Positions 23,785 to 31,508 of a DNA stretch of 32,280 nt are shown in pieces (positions within the stretch are counted from its first letter, which is position 1; each line of letters opens with the position of its first letter). This DNA is from Sulfurimonas sp. (GTDB taxonomy: Bacteria; Campylobacterota; Campylobacteria; Campylobacterales; Sulfurimonadaceae), in the NCBI GenBank assembly GCA_003978475.1, contig QNZR01000099.1, forward strand, positions 1 through 32,280, in the 5' to 3' direction. The notes under the pieces were generated by a model. It did no database searches. It saw nothing but the letters and a program-made list of their open reading frames with translations, and was not told where the DNA came from. Both the position numbers and the translations under genes were made by a program.

Positions 23785-24711
23785 ATGAATGAAGCCAAAT
23801 ATATTTGGATGAATGGTGCCATGAAGCCGTGGGCTGAAGCGCAAACACATGTTCTCTCACACACCCTGCACTACGGTAACGGTGTTATTGAGGGAACCAA
23901 AGCCTACAAAACAGCCAAAGGGTATGCCATTTTTCGCCTTAATGACCATACCTCACGGCTCATTGAATCGGCAAAGATGACGCTCATTTCCATTCCCTAC
24001 TCGGTTGAAGAGCTCAATGCGGCACAAATAGAGCTCATTGCAAAAAACAATTTTACCGGAGACAACGTCTATCTGCGCCCTTTTGCCTTTTTGGGCTACG
24101 GTGCTATGGGCGTGTACCACAAAGATGCTCCGGTTGAGACAGCCATTGCCGCATGGGAGTGGGGAGCCTATCTGGGTGATGAAGGTATGGAAAAAGGCAT
24201 CAAGCTTAAAATTGCTTCCATGAGCCGACCTGCCAACACCTCCAATATGGGAAAAGCCAAAGCTGCTGCCAATTACCTCAATTCACAAATGGCAAAATAC
24301 GAGGCCATAGACTGTGGGTATGACGAAGCACTGCTTCTGGACGATCAGGGCTATGTTGCCGAAGCAAGCGGTGCCTGCTTTTTTATGATCAAAGACGGAG
24401 TAATCATCTCGCCCCCCAATGACAACTCACTTGCTTCAATTACGCAAAAAACGGTTATTGAGATGGCACAGAATATGGGTTATGAGGTGGTTCGCCGCCG
24501 TATTACCCGAGAAGAGATCTATGTTGCCGATGAGGCCTTTTTAACCGGAACCGCCGCCGAGATTACCCCGATTCGTCTTATTGATGCACGGGAGATCGGA
24601 AACGGCAGTCGCGGTCTGATAACCCAAGAAATTCAGCGTGCTTATTTTGACATCGTTTTTGGAAGAGATCCCAACTATGAGCACTACTTAACTTACATAA
24701 CAGGAACATAA
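23785..24711 (+). CDS. ilvE: Branched-chain amino acid aminotransferase
   Basis: The 308-residue product is a class IV PLP aminotransferase of the BCAT type. It has MKPWAEAQTHVLSHTLHYGNGVIEGTKAY at the N-terminus, PFAFLGYGAMGV for substrate binding, and GKAKAAANYLNSQMAKYEA, where the Lys before AAANY matches the PLP Schiff-base lysine. It also has GYVAEASGACFFMI and the EVFLTGTAAEI-like segment EAFLTGTAAEITPI for phosphate binding. It transfers amino groups to make Val, Leu and Ile. GGAG lies 8 bp before the ATG. It is followed after one base by the prohibitin gene, so it heads a five-gene operon. Its leader carries the palindrome cluster at 23679-23769. Confidence 0.96.
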   Translation: MNEAKYIWMNGAMKPWAEAQTHVLSHTLHYGNGVIEGTKAYKTAKGYAIFRLNDHTSRLIESAKMTLISIPYSVEELNAAQIELIAKNNFTGDNVYLRPFAFLGYGAMGVYHKDAPVETAIAAWEWGAYLGDEGMEKGIKLKIASMSRPANTSNMGKAKAAANYLNSQMAKYEAIDCGYDEALLLDDQGYVAEASGACFFMIKDGVIISPPNDNSLASITQKTVIEMAQNMGYEVVRRRITREEIYVADEAFLTGTAAEITPIRLIDAREIGNGSRGLITQEIQRAYFDIVFGRDPNYEHYLTYITGT

Positions 24712-24712
24712 C

Positions 24713-25816
24713 ATGGCAACAGATATGAATGACTACTTCAACAAAAAGAAAAAGGAGTCTAGCGGCGGTTCAGGCGGTAATGGCAACAACGGAGGTGGTG
24801 GGGGTGGCTTTAAACCCAAAGCACCGCGTCCTCCCAAAATTGATCTGAACTTTGGCGGCGGTAAAGCCGGTATTGTCTATTTTATCGGAGCTATTATTCT
24901 CTTTTTGGTTCTGGCAAAACCGTTTGAGATTATTAACGAGGGGGAGCGCGGTATTCTCTCTACCAATGGTAAATATGAGCAGCAGGCGCTGCTTCCGGGA
25001 CTGCATTTTATTGTTCCTATTATTCAAAAAGTGTATGTTGTCGATACCAAAGTGCGCATTATTAACTATGCCGACAAAATCGATCGCAGCAGTGTTTTGG
25101 GTGAAGGTATTAAAGTCAAACCCGCTATTACCGTTTTGGACAAGCGCGGACTTCCCGTTGCGATTGAGCTGACCGTCCAGTACCGTCTTAATGCCCAGTA
25201 TGCAGCACAAACCATCTCCAACTGGGGCTTCTCCTGGGAAGAGAAAATTATTAACCCGGTGGTACGTGATGTCGTACGAAATGTCGTCGGACGTTACGAT
25301 GCCGAATCCCTCCCCACCAAACGAAATGCTATTGCCAGTGAGATTGAGCAGGGTATTTCCAAAAGCGTTACCGGTCTGAAAAATTCTCCGGCAGATTTAC
25401 AATCGGTACAACTTCGTGAAATTGTTCTTCCGGCAAAGGTAAAAGAGCAGATTGAGCGGGTTCAAGTTGCCAAACAGGAAGTACAACGTGCCGAGCAAGA
25501 GGTACAGCGCGCCAAACAAGAAGCGCTCAAACGCGCTGCTGAAGCTCAGGGTAAAGCCGAAGCCGTTAAAATTGCAGCAAAGGGTAAGGCAACCGCTATT
25601 GAAATCGAGGCTGAGGCGACGGCCATTGCCAATAAAGTCATTAGTCAATCATTGACCACGCAACTTTTAGAGCTGGAGCACATTAAGGTTCAAGGGAAAT
25701 TCAATGAAGCGCTTCGCGTCAACAAAGATGCTAAAATCTTCCTGACTCCGGGGGGTTCTACTCCTAATATCTGGGTCGATACCAAAGATGCTCAAAAACG
25801 CGTCTCGGCACAATAG
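24713..25816 (+). CDS. SPFH/prohibitin-family membrane protein (HflK/C-like)
   Basis: The 367-residue protein starts with a Lys- and Gly-rich cytoplasmic tail (residues 10-50, including a nine-base-repeat-like Gly run) and a single membrane helix at about 52-69. The band 7/SPFH domain follows (NEGERGILSTNGKYEQQALLPGLHFIVPIIQKVYVVDTKV). A long Ala/Glu/Lys coiled coil at about 245-300 (QEVQRAEQEVQRAKQEALKRA) precedes the C-terminus. Proteins of this family form large ring or cage assemblies around membrane proteases or in lipid microdomains. The Gly-rich tail recalls HflK, but no hflC partner follows, so it fits the stand-alone bacterial prohibitin group. AGGAA precedes the ATG, one base after the ilvE stop. 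Confidence 0.92.
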   Translation: MATDMNDYFNKKKKESSGGSGGNGNNGGGGGGFKPKAPRPPKIDLNFGGGKAGIVYFIGAIILFLVLAKPFEIINEGERGILSTNGKYEQQALLPGLHFIVPIIQKVYVVDTKVRIINYADKIDRSSVLGEGIKVKPAITVLDKRGLPVAIELTVQYRLNAQYAAQTISNWGFSWEEKIINPVVRDVVRNVVGRYDAESLPTKRNAIASEIEQGISKSVTGLKNSPADLQSVQLREIVLPAKVKEQIERVQVAKQEVQRAEQEVQRAKQEALKRAAEAQGKAEAVKIAAKGKATAIEIEAEATAIANKVISQSLTTQLLELEHIKVQGKFNEALRVNKDAKIFLTPGGSTPNIWVDTKDAQKRVSAQ

Positions 25817-25834
25817 CGCCAGGGAGACTGCGCT

Positions 25835-26515
25835 ATGGTTCATGAAGCACTAGATCGTGTTGACTGGGAGAAGTCCGAACTTCTCCCTGTCATTGTCCAA
25901 GAGATTAACAGCCGTGAAGTTCTTATGCTGGCATACATGAACCGTGAGGCACTGCGCCTCTCTTTGGAGACTAAAATAGCGCACTATTTTTCACGCTCCA
26001 AACAGCGTATTTGGAAAAAAGGAGAACGTAGCGGGCATATTCAAAAAATTCATCATTTTGCCCTGGACTGCGACCAGGATACATTACTCATTCATGTCGA
26101 ACAAGAAGGAGTCGCCTGTCACACCGGACGACCTTCATGTTTTTTTACCGAACTTCAAAGCGGTGAAGCGCAACAAAATGTTGCCGTTGACGCTCAGGCA
26201 ATGTACGGCGTGATCGATACCCTCTATCACACGATTTTAGAACGTAAACATGCCGATGCCGCGTCATCATGGACGGCAAAACTGTTACAGCAGGGTGATA
26301 ACGCCATTTTAAAAAAGGTGGTTGAAGAGGCGGGTGAGTTTGCTTTTGCCTGCAAAGACAATGATGAACATGAGATTATTTATGAATGTGCCGATCTGAC
26401 CTACCACGTGCTTGTGGCACTGGGTTCTAAAAATATTGCTCCCGATCGCATCAAACAGGAGCTGGCACGGCGCAGCGGTATCAGCGGTATTGAAGAGAAA
26501 AATTCCCGCCACTAA
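25835..26515 (+). CDS. hisIE: Bifunctional HisIE: PR-AMP cyclohydrolase / PR-ATP pyrophosphatase
   Basis: The 226-residue product is a fusion catalysing steps 2 and 3 of histidine synthesis. The N-terminal HisI domain (about 10-110) has EVLMLAYMNREALRLSLET, HYFSRSKQRIWKKGERSGH, LDCDQDTLLIHVEQEGVACHTGRPSCFF and its zinc-binding cysteines. The C-terminal HisE domain (about 125-226) has the MazG-like segment KKVVEEAGEFAFACKDND and HEIIYECADLTYHVLVAL, whose acidic residues bind Mg-pyrophosphate. GGGAG precedes the ATG by 8 bp. It lies mid-operon after the prohibitin gene, and its TAA stop overlaps the next ATG by one base. Confidence 0.96.
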   Translation: MVHEALDRVDWEKSELLPVIVQEINSREVLMLAYMNREALRLSLETKIAHYFSRSKQRIWKKGERSGHIQKIHHFALDCDQDTLLIHVEQEGVACHTGRPSCFFTELQSGEAQQNVAVDAQAMYGVIDTLYHTILERKHADAASSWTAKLLQQGDNAILKKVVEEAGEFAFACKDNDEHEIIYECADLTYHVLVALGSKNIAPDRIKQELARRSGISGIEEKNSRH

Positions 26516-27030
26516 TGAAAGAGAAGCTCACCGCCTTTATTCAGCAACTTACCCTGTATGACTATGTACTCTTTGCAATGGTCATACTGCTGGTCATTCT
26601 ACTGCTGTCTTTGGCTATTATCGTACGAAAAAAAGTGGCACTTAGCATGACGCTGTTTATTTTTGCTGTACTACTTTTAGTCACCGGGCCGACGATTGGC
26701 TACATGAAACTGCGCCAGTTCCTCTATAAAACGACCACAAGCATCACCGAAGTTAAGACACTGGAATTTTCTCAGGCACTGGTACTCAAAGGGGTACTCT
26801 ACAATGCTTCCAAACGGCACCTTTCTACATGTAATATTACGGCCAAGATATTCAAAGTCTCGGGTCATCCGTATCTCGATATGCTCTATCCGCTCAACCC
26901 ATTCAAAAAAATGTCGATACTAAAAGAGGTAAACCTCTCTGTAGGAGAGCATTACGAATTTAAAATGATTGTTGAACCTTTTACCTATACAAAGGAGTAC
27001 AATCTCTCGATTGGAGCAACGTGCCGATGA
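26515..27030 (+). CDS. DUF2393-like membrane protein, first of a tandem pair
   Basis: The 171-residue protein has two N-terminal membrane helices (about 17-40 and 45-65) and then an exported beta-rich domain. That domain includes KTLEFSQALVLKGVLYNASKRHLSTCNITAKIFKV and ends in YTKEYNLSIGATCR. This matches the DUF2393 layout seen mainly in Campylobacterota; its function is unknown. Its ATG shares one base with the hisIE stop. It overlaps the following, similarly organised gene by ten bases, so the pair is probably co-translated and derived from a duplication. One near-copy of the palindrome (TACATGTAAT) is in its coding region near 26826. Confidence 0.78.
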   Translation: MKEKLTAFIQQLTLYDYVLFAMVILLVILLLSLAIIVRKKVALSMTLFIFAVLLLVTGPTIGYMKLRQFLYKTTTSITEVKTLEFSQALVLKGVLYNASKRHLSTCNITAKIFKVSGHPYLDMLYPLNPFKKMSILKEVNLSVGEHYEFKMIVEPFTYTKEYNLSIGATCR

Positions 27031-27578
27031 TGACCTATCTTACCGTATGGCACTACCTGGTGATACTTATTGTCTTACTGCTTTTTATATTGGTCGTCAT
27101 CATTGCCTTGCAAAATGCCAATAAAAAACTGCGCTTTTCCATGATTTTTTCTGCGTTTATTTCATTGGTACTTGTAGGCGCCTTTGCCATGATGGCATTA
27201 GATAAGTACACCAAAAAAGTCAAGGTCACCTCGCTCAAAAACAAGCGTATTCTCTCCCTTGAAAAGATTCAATACAGTGGTATCGTCAAAAATATCGGTA
27301 AGTACACCGTCGGCAGGGTCGAACTGGAAATTAAACTGGTTAACAAAGGACATGTCACCGGTAATGTCAAAGGCGGTAATTTTTACAATCCCAGCGGCTT
27401 TGGCGACTTTTTTGCTACAGCGACACAAAAGAAAAAAAGCAAACCCCAAACCCTGCTAATGACCTTTGTCATTGCCAAAAATCTGAAAGCCGGACAGGCC
27501 AAAAGCTTTAAGGTCACCATGCCCTACCCCGGATATTTCCGCTCAACAGCAGATTTTACACGGGTGTTTGCACACTAG
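27021..27578 (+). CDS. DUF2393-like membrane protein, second of a tandem pair
   Basis: The 185-residue protein repeats the design of its upstream neighbour. It has two N-terminal membrane helices (about 8-30 and 40-60), then a basic beta-rich domain with KNKRILSLEKIQYSGIVKNIGKYTVGRVELEIKLVNKG and a C-terminal strand pair. I chose GTG 27021, four to five bases after GGAG. ATG 27027 is the alternative. The last 23 bases overlap, in opposite orientation, the end of the HDOD gene. No function can be named. The shared 'gain of an apolar helix pair plus immunoglobulin-like domain' layout suggests a cell-envelope role, which is inference only. Confidence 0.75.
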   Translation: MPMMTYLTVWHYLVILIVLLLFILVVIIALQNANKKLRFSMIFSAFISLVLVGAFAMMALDKYTKKVKVTSLKNKRILSLEKIQYSGIVKNIGKYTVGRVELEIKLVNKGHVTGNVKGGNFYNPSGFGDFFATATQKKKSKPQTLLMTFVIAKNLKAGQAKSFKVTMPYPGYFRSTADFTRVFAH

Positions 27579-28374
27579 CAATATCATTAAGAACGCTCTG
27601 TAAAAGCTCCTGATCCAGATCAAACGTTTTGGCAACATAGAGTGCTTTAATAGTTGACATATCAGTCACATTTCCATGGTAATCCACACTCTGTCGTACC
27701 GCTTTTAGCAGAGCGCTCAATACTTTGATGTCATGATCGGCGGTATGTGGTGCGTCACTGTAGCGGATAATACGGATGAAATCCGTTTCAAATCCCCAAT
27801 GATCAAAAATTTCGGCACTCACCTGAGCCGTCGTCATACCGCATAATTCACGCTCAGCTTCATGCTCCTCCACACCACTGCCAAGCAGTGCTTCAAAGGC
27901 TTCTTGCCGATGACCTCGCTGCAACTCCTGCGATAACAATATTTTTCCGATATTGACCAAAAAAGCGGCAGGTTCCAAAAGCAGCAGTTTCGACGGATGG
28001 CGCTTGCGAACCCACTGCAACATCACAGCAGAACAGCTCAGGGCAACCTGCTCAAAATCTCTCTCACTCATACCATAAGCACGCATATCAAAGGGAAAAC
28101 TCTTTTTGACAATAGAGCCCACTACAAACGAGCGCACAGTACCCATACCAAAGAGAGCAATCGCTTGCTGTAACGACGTAATCTCCCGGCGAAACCCGTA
28201 AATCGGTGCATTGACATTCCGTAAAATATCGGCAGTCATCACCGGGTCTTTCTCTATAATTTTTTGGTAGTCCGCAAAGCTCTTTGTGGGGTCGTGAATA
28301 ATCTGCTCCATTGCCTCAACATTCTGTGGCAATGGCGGTATGGCTTCAATCCTCTCCAAAATCGCATGGTTCAT
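27556..28374 (-). CDS. HDOD-domain signalling protein
   Basis: The 272-residue product is a HDOD domain over most of its length. It has the opening IPPLPQNVEAMEQIIHDPTKSFADYQKIIEKDPVMTADILRNVNAP, then the FGMGTVRSFVVGSIV segment and the middle helix with FLVNIGKILLSQEL. These domains resemble HD phosphohydrolases but lack the metal-binding HD pair, and they act as regulators in signalling and motility pathways. No attached GGDEF, EAL or receiver domain is present. GGGGAT precedes the ATG. It is the last gene of the trxB-dapB-purF-radical SAM operon, and its 3' end overlaps the converging DUF2393-like gene by 23 bp. Confidence 0.9.
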   Translation of the reverse strand: MNHAILERIEAIPPLPQNVEAMEQIIHDPTKSFADYQKIIEKDPVMTADILRNVNAPIYGFRREITSLQQAIALFGMGTVRSFVVGSIVKKSFPFDMRAYGMSERDFEQVALSCSAVMLQWVRKRHPSKLLLLEPAAFLVNIGKILLSQELQRGHRQEAFEALLGSGVEEHEAERELCGMTTAQVSAEIFDHWGFETDFIRIIRYSDAPHTADHDIKVLSALLKAVRQSVDYHGNVTDMSTIKALYVAKTFDLDQELLQSVLNDIASVQTPV

Positions 28375-28388
28375 GGTATCCCCTTGTC

Positions 28389-29354
28389 TTAATACTTTAG
28401 ACCCACGGTTTTTAATCGCTCGTTAATATGTTTTAGCTGTAGATTTTTATCGCGACACCACGACGGTGCAATAAGCGAGCCATCGGAAATGCCTGCCGTA
28501 ATACGCTGCACGCTGACATGTTCAGGTTTCATTGTGAGCGCACTCACGAGCACATCAATATAATCGGCTTCACAAATGGGCGTGAACTCGCCTCGGGCAA
28601 ACTCATTGGCAAGCGCCGTGCGTTTGACTACATACAACGGGTGATATTTAACCGAATCAATCCCCCACTCATATGCCGCTTTGCAGGAGTCAAGCATCAT
28701 CATCGGTGTCTCATTGGGAAGCCCGAAAATCAGGTGTCCGCAAACATTAAGCCCTTGCACTTTGGCTTTTTTTATCCAAATTTCAACATTTTTGGCACTG
28801 TGCCCCCGATTAATGCGCTCAAGCGTCTCATCGTAAATAGATTGAATGCCAAATTCAATCCAGATCTCCTTGTGGCGGGAGAGCTCTGCCAAATACAACA
28901 GGGTCTCATCACTCACACTGTCACTTCGGGTTCCAATGCTTAAACCTACGACATCATCAAAACCCAATGCCTCTTCATAAAGCGCTTTAAGTGTCGATAG
29001 CGGTGCATAGGTATTGGTAAAAGACTGAAAATAGACCAAAAATTTAGCCGCACCGTAATCGCGCCGAAGTCGCGCACTCATAGACTCAAACTGAAGACGT
29101 AACTGCTGAAGCTGTTTTTCTAAAAAAGGGTTCTCTTTCGAGGTGAGGTTCAGATGAAACCCCTTTAACGGTTTCACTTTGTCCAAACTGGGACTAAACG
29201 AGTCATTCTCGCAAAAAGTACACCCTCCTACCGCAACACTGCCGTCAATATTGGGGCAGGTAAACCCGGAAATGGAGATGGGCACTTTGTACACTTTGGT
29301 ACCGAATTTCTCCTTGAGATAGTGCCCGTAGGTATGAATCTGCCGGAGTTTCAA
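28389..29354 (-). CDS. Radical SAM protein, YhcC/TIGR01212 family
   Basis: The 321-residue protein has a radical SAM cluster motif in FTCPNIDGSVAVGGCTFCEN (Cys near 33, 45 and 48), a wider spacing than the common CxxxCxxC and typical of the YhcC family. Further family features are LVYFQSFTNTYAP, GLSIGTRSDSV, WIEFGIQSIYDETL and HLIFGLPNETP. The cluster cleaves S-adenosylmethionine to start radical chemistry. YhcC relatives resemble the Elp3-like group, but the substrate is not known to me. The start is TTG 29354 (MKLRQIHTYGHYL), nine bases after purF. The ribosome-binding site is weak, so translation may depend on coupling to purF. Confidence 0.88.
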   Translation of the reverse strand: MKLRQIHTYGHYLKEKFGTKVYKVPISISGFTCPNIDGSVAVGGCTFCENDSFSPSLDKVKPLKGFHLNLTSKENPFLEKQLQQLRLQFESMSARLRRDYGAAKFLVYFQSFTNTYAPLSTLKALYEEALGFDDVVGLSIGTRSDSVSDETLLYLAELSRHKEIWIEFGIQSIYDETLERINRGHSAKNVEIWIKKAKVQGLNVCGHLIFGLPNETPMMMLDSCKAAYEWGIDSVKYHPLYVVKRTALANEFARGEFTPICEADYIDVLVSALTMKPEHVSVQRITAGISDGSLIAPSWCRDKNLQLKHINERLKTVGLKY

Positions 29355-29363
29355 CAGAAGCTT

Positions 29364-30716
29364 CTATACAATATACTCACCCGTAAAACAGGCGGTACAA
29401 TAATTGGATTTCGTCGCATCTACGCTACGAAGCAGCGCATCATTACTCAAGTAGGCCAACGAGTCGGCTTCAATATATTTACAGATCTCGTCACTGCTCA
29501 TATTTGCGGCAATTAGCTTATCTTTATCCGGCGTATCGACACCGTAGTAACACGGGTCGGTAGTCGGTGGACTGGAAATACGCATATGTACCTCGGTAGC
29601 ACCGGCATCTTTGAGCATACGAATAATACGGCGGCTCGTGGTTCCACGGACAATAGAGTCATCAATGACGACCACCCGTTTACCCCGAATCATGGAAACA
29701 ATAGGAGAGAGCTTCATCTTCACTTTAAGATCCCGCATCTCCTGTGTAGGCTCAATAAACGTACGTCCTATATAATGATTGCGCATAATCGCCATTTCAA
29801 AAGGAATACCACTCTCTTGGGAATACCCGATTGCCGCAGGAATGCCGCCATCGGGAACCGGTACAATCAGATCGGCTTCAACCGGCTTCTCCTTCGCCAG
29901 AGCAACACCCATATTTTTACGCATTAAATAGACATTTTGACCAAAAATATCAGAGTCTGGCCGTGCAAAATAGACATACTCGAAAATACAGTGTTTGGGG
30001 GTCGGCTCAAACACTTTAATAGATTGCGGCGCCTTCGATTTTTCAAATACCAACAATTCTCCCGGCTCAACATCACGAACAAATTCCGCACCGATAAGAT
30101 CAAAAGCACAGGTCTCCGATGCCACAACATAACCGTCACCCACACGTCCGAGACTCAAAGGTCGAAACCCGTAAGGATCACGCATGGCAAACATCTTGCT
30201 GCGACTTAAAAAAACCAGTGAATATGCACCGTCAATTTTTTGCACCGCATCAATAATACGATCGAGCAGTTTCTCTTCATCACTTTTGGCAATCAGGTGA
30301 ATCAGATTTTCCGTATCCATAAAAGTCTGAAAAATCGCCCCTTTGGCAATCAATGCATCGCGAACTTCCCGAGCATTGGTCAAATTACCGTTATGTACAA
30401 TAGACATCTCTCCCAGATCATATCGGGCAAAGACCGGTTGCGCATCTAAAATGGAGTCATCACCGGCCGTCGAGTAGCGGGTGTGCCCAATGGCGGCACG
30501 CCCCTGAAGGGTTGCGAGTTTCTGCTCATCAAAAACCCGCGTCACCAGTCCCCGGTCTTTGATGGTATAGAGCTTTTTACCGTCACCGCTGCTGATACCG
30601 GCGGCTTCTTGCCCGCGATGCTGCAAGGCATGAAGGCAGAAATAGGCAAGCTTGGAGGCTTCCTCATGATCAAAAACACCCACAACCGCACATTTTTCAT
30701 TAAGTGAACGCTCCAC
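29364..30716 (-). CDS. purF: Amidophosphoribosyltransferase (purine synthesis step 1)
   Basis: The 450-residue product is PurF, which transfers ammonia from glutamine to phosphoribosyl pyrophosphate. The N-terminal glutaminase nucleophile is Cys9 in NEKCAVVGVFDH, so an eight-residue propeptide must be removed. HALQHRGQEAAGI and GHTRYSTAG are further glutaminase motifs. The PRPP loop is KRVVVIDDSIVRGTTSRRI. Cys residues in PKHCIFEYVYFARPDS, DPCYYGVD and NYCTACFTGEY match the ligands of the structural [4Fe-4S] cluster of the Bacillus-type enzyme. The start is GTG 30716, four bases after an AGGAGG-type site. It is downstream of dapB in the minus-strand operon. Confidence 0.96.
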   Translation of the reverse strand: MERSLNEKCAVVGVFDHEEASKLAYFCLHALQHRGQEAAGISSGDGKKLYTIKDRGLVTRVFDEQKLATLQGRAAIGHTRYSTAGDDSILDAQPVFARYDLGEMSIVHNGNLTNAREVRDALIAKGAIFQTFMDTENLIHLIAKSDEEKLLDRIIDAVQKIDGAYSLVFLSRSKMFAMRDPYGFRPLSLGRVGDGYVVASETCAFDLIGAEFVRDVEPGELLVFEKSKAPQSIKVFEPTPKHCIFEYVYFARPDSDIFGQNVYLMRKNMGVALAKEKPVEADLIVPVPDGGIPAAIGYSQESGIPFEMAIMRNHYIGRTFIEPTQEMRDLKVKMKLSPIVSMIRGKRVVVIDDSIVRGTTSRRIIRMLKDAGATEVHMRISSPPTTDPCYYGVDTPDKDKLIAANMSSDEICKYIEADSLAYLSNDALLRSVDATKSNYCTACFTGEYIV

Positions 30717-30725
30717 GCCCCCTCC

Positions 30726-31496
30726 TTATTTGAGCTCTAAACAATCAGTGATTGAATAGAGACCGTTGGGCTGGGTACAAAGCCATTTTGCCGCACGAAT
30801 TGCACCTTTGGAAAAGGTGTTGCGACTGGTTGCCGTATGGTTGAGTTCAATAAACTCACCGTCATTATAAAAGCCTACGGTATGACGTCCGACAATATCA
30901 CCGCCACGCAGTGCCATGACGGCAATTTCGTCACGACTTCGCTCCCCGATAATACCGTTACGACCACTCACGCGTACCTTATCCAACGTCAGATTCCGCG
31001 CCGATGCCGCCGATTCTGCCAACGTCAGTGCCGTACCGCTGGGCGCATCTTTTTTATGCCGGTGGTGCTGCTCGACAATTTCAATATCAAAGCCTTGCAA
31101 TGTTGCCGCCGCCGTATGTACCAGCCGGTTCAAAAGTGCCACGCCCAGCGACATATTGGTCGCATACAAAATCGGCATCTTCTCACTTGCTTCTTTAAGC
31201 AAATTCATCTGGTGAACATTAAATCCGGTCGTACCGATGACCAGAGGCGTCGGTTGCTCCAGTGCCAATTCCAGAAGTTGCTGTGTCGCTTCGGGTGTTG
31301 AAAAGTCAATCACCAGTTCAGAATCTTTGAGAAAGGTTGTCATATCATTCGTAGCCAATACTGAAGGCTCCAAAGAGAAATCCAATCGGTCATAAACATG
31401 AACACATGCCAATGCAATCTCGTCGTCCGTTTTTATATCTTCAATTAATAGTCGTCCTACTCTTCCTGTTGCACCGAACAGCCCTACTTTTAGCAT
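30726..31496 (-). CDS. dapB: 4-hydroxy-tetrahydrodipicolinate reductase
   Basis: The 256-residue product is DapB, the NAD(P)H reductase of the lysine/diaminopimelate pathway. It has the nucleotide motif VGLFGATGRVGRLL at the N-terminus, the FSTPEATQQLLELAL and VIGTTGF segments, and ATNMSLGVALLNRL. The catalytic region is EIVEQHHRHKKDAPSGTALTLAE, where His-His and Lys-x-x-x-Ser-Gly-Thr are the family catalytic residues. The longest reading starts at TTG 31499, but ATG 31496 sits five bases after AAAGGA and gives the expected N-terminus. It lies 12 bp after trxB and 9 bp before purF, inside one operon. Confidence 0.96.
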   Translation of the reverse strand: MLKVGLFGATGRVGRLLIEDIKTDDEIALACVHVYDRLDFSLEPSVLATNDMTTFLKDSELVIDFSTPEATQQLLELALEQPTPLVIGTTGFNVHQMNLLKEASEKMPILYATNMSLGVALLNRLVHTAAATLQGFDIEIVEQHHRHKKDAPSGTALTLAESAASARNLTLDKVRVSGRNGIIGERSRDEIAVMALRGGDIVGRHTVGFYNDGEFIELNHTATSRNTFSKGAIRAAKWLCTQPNGLYSITDCLELK

Positions 31497-31508
31497 CAAT
31501 GTCCTTTA

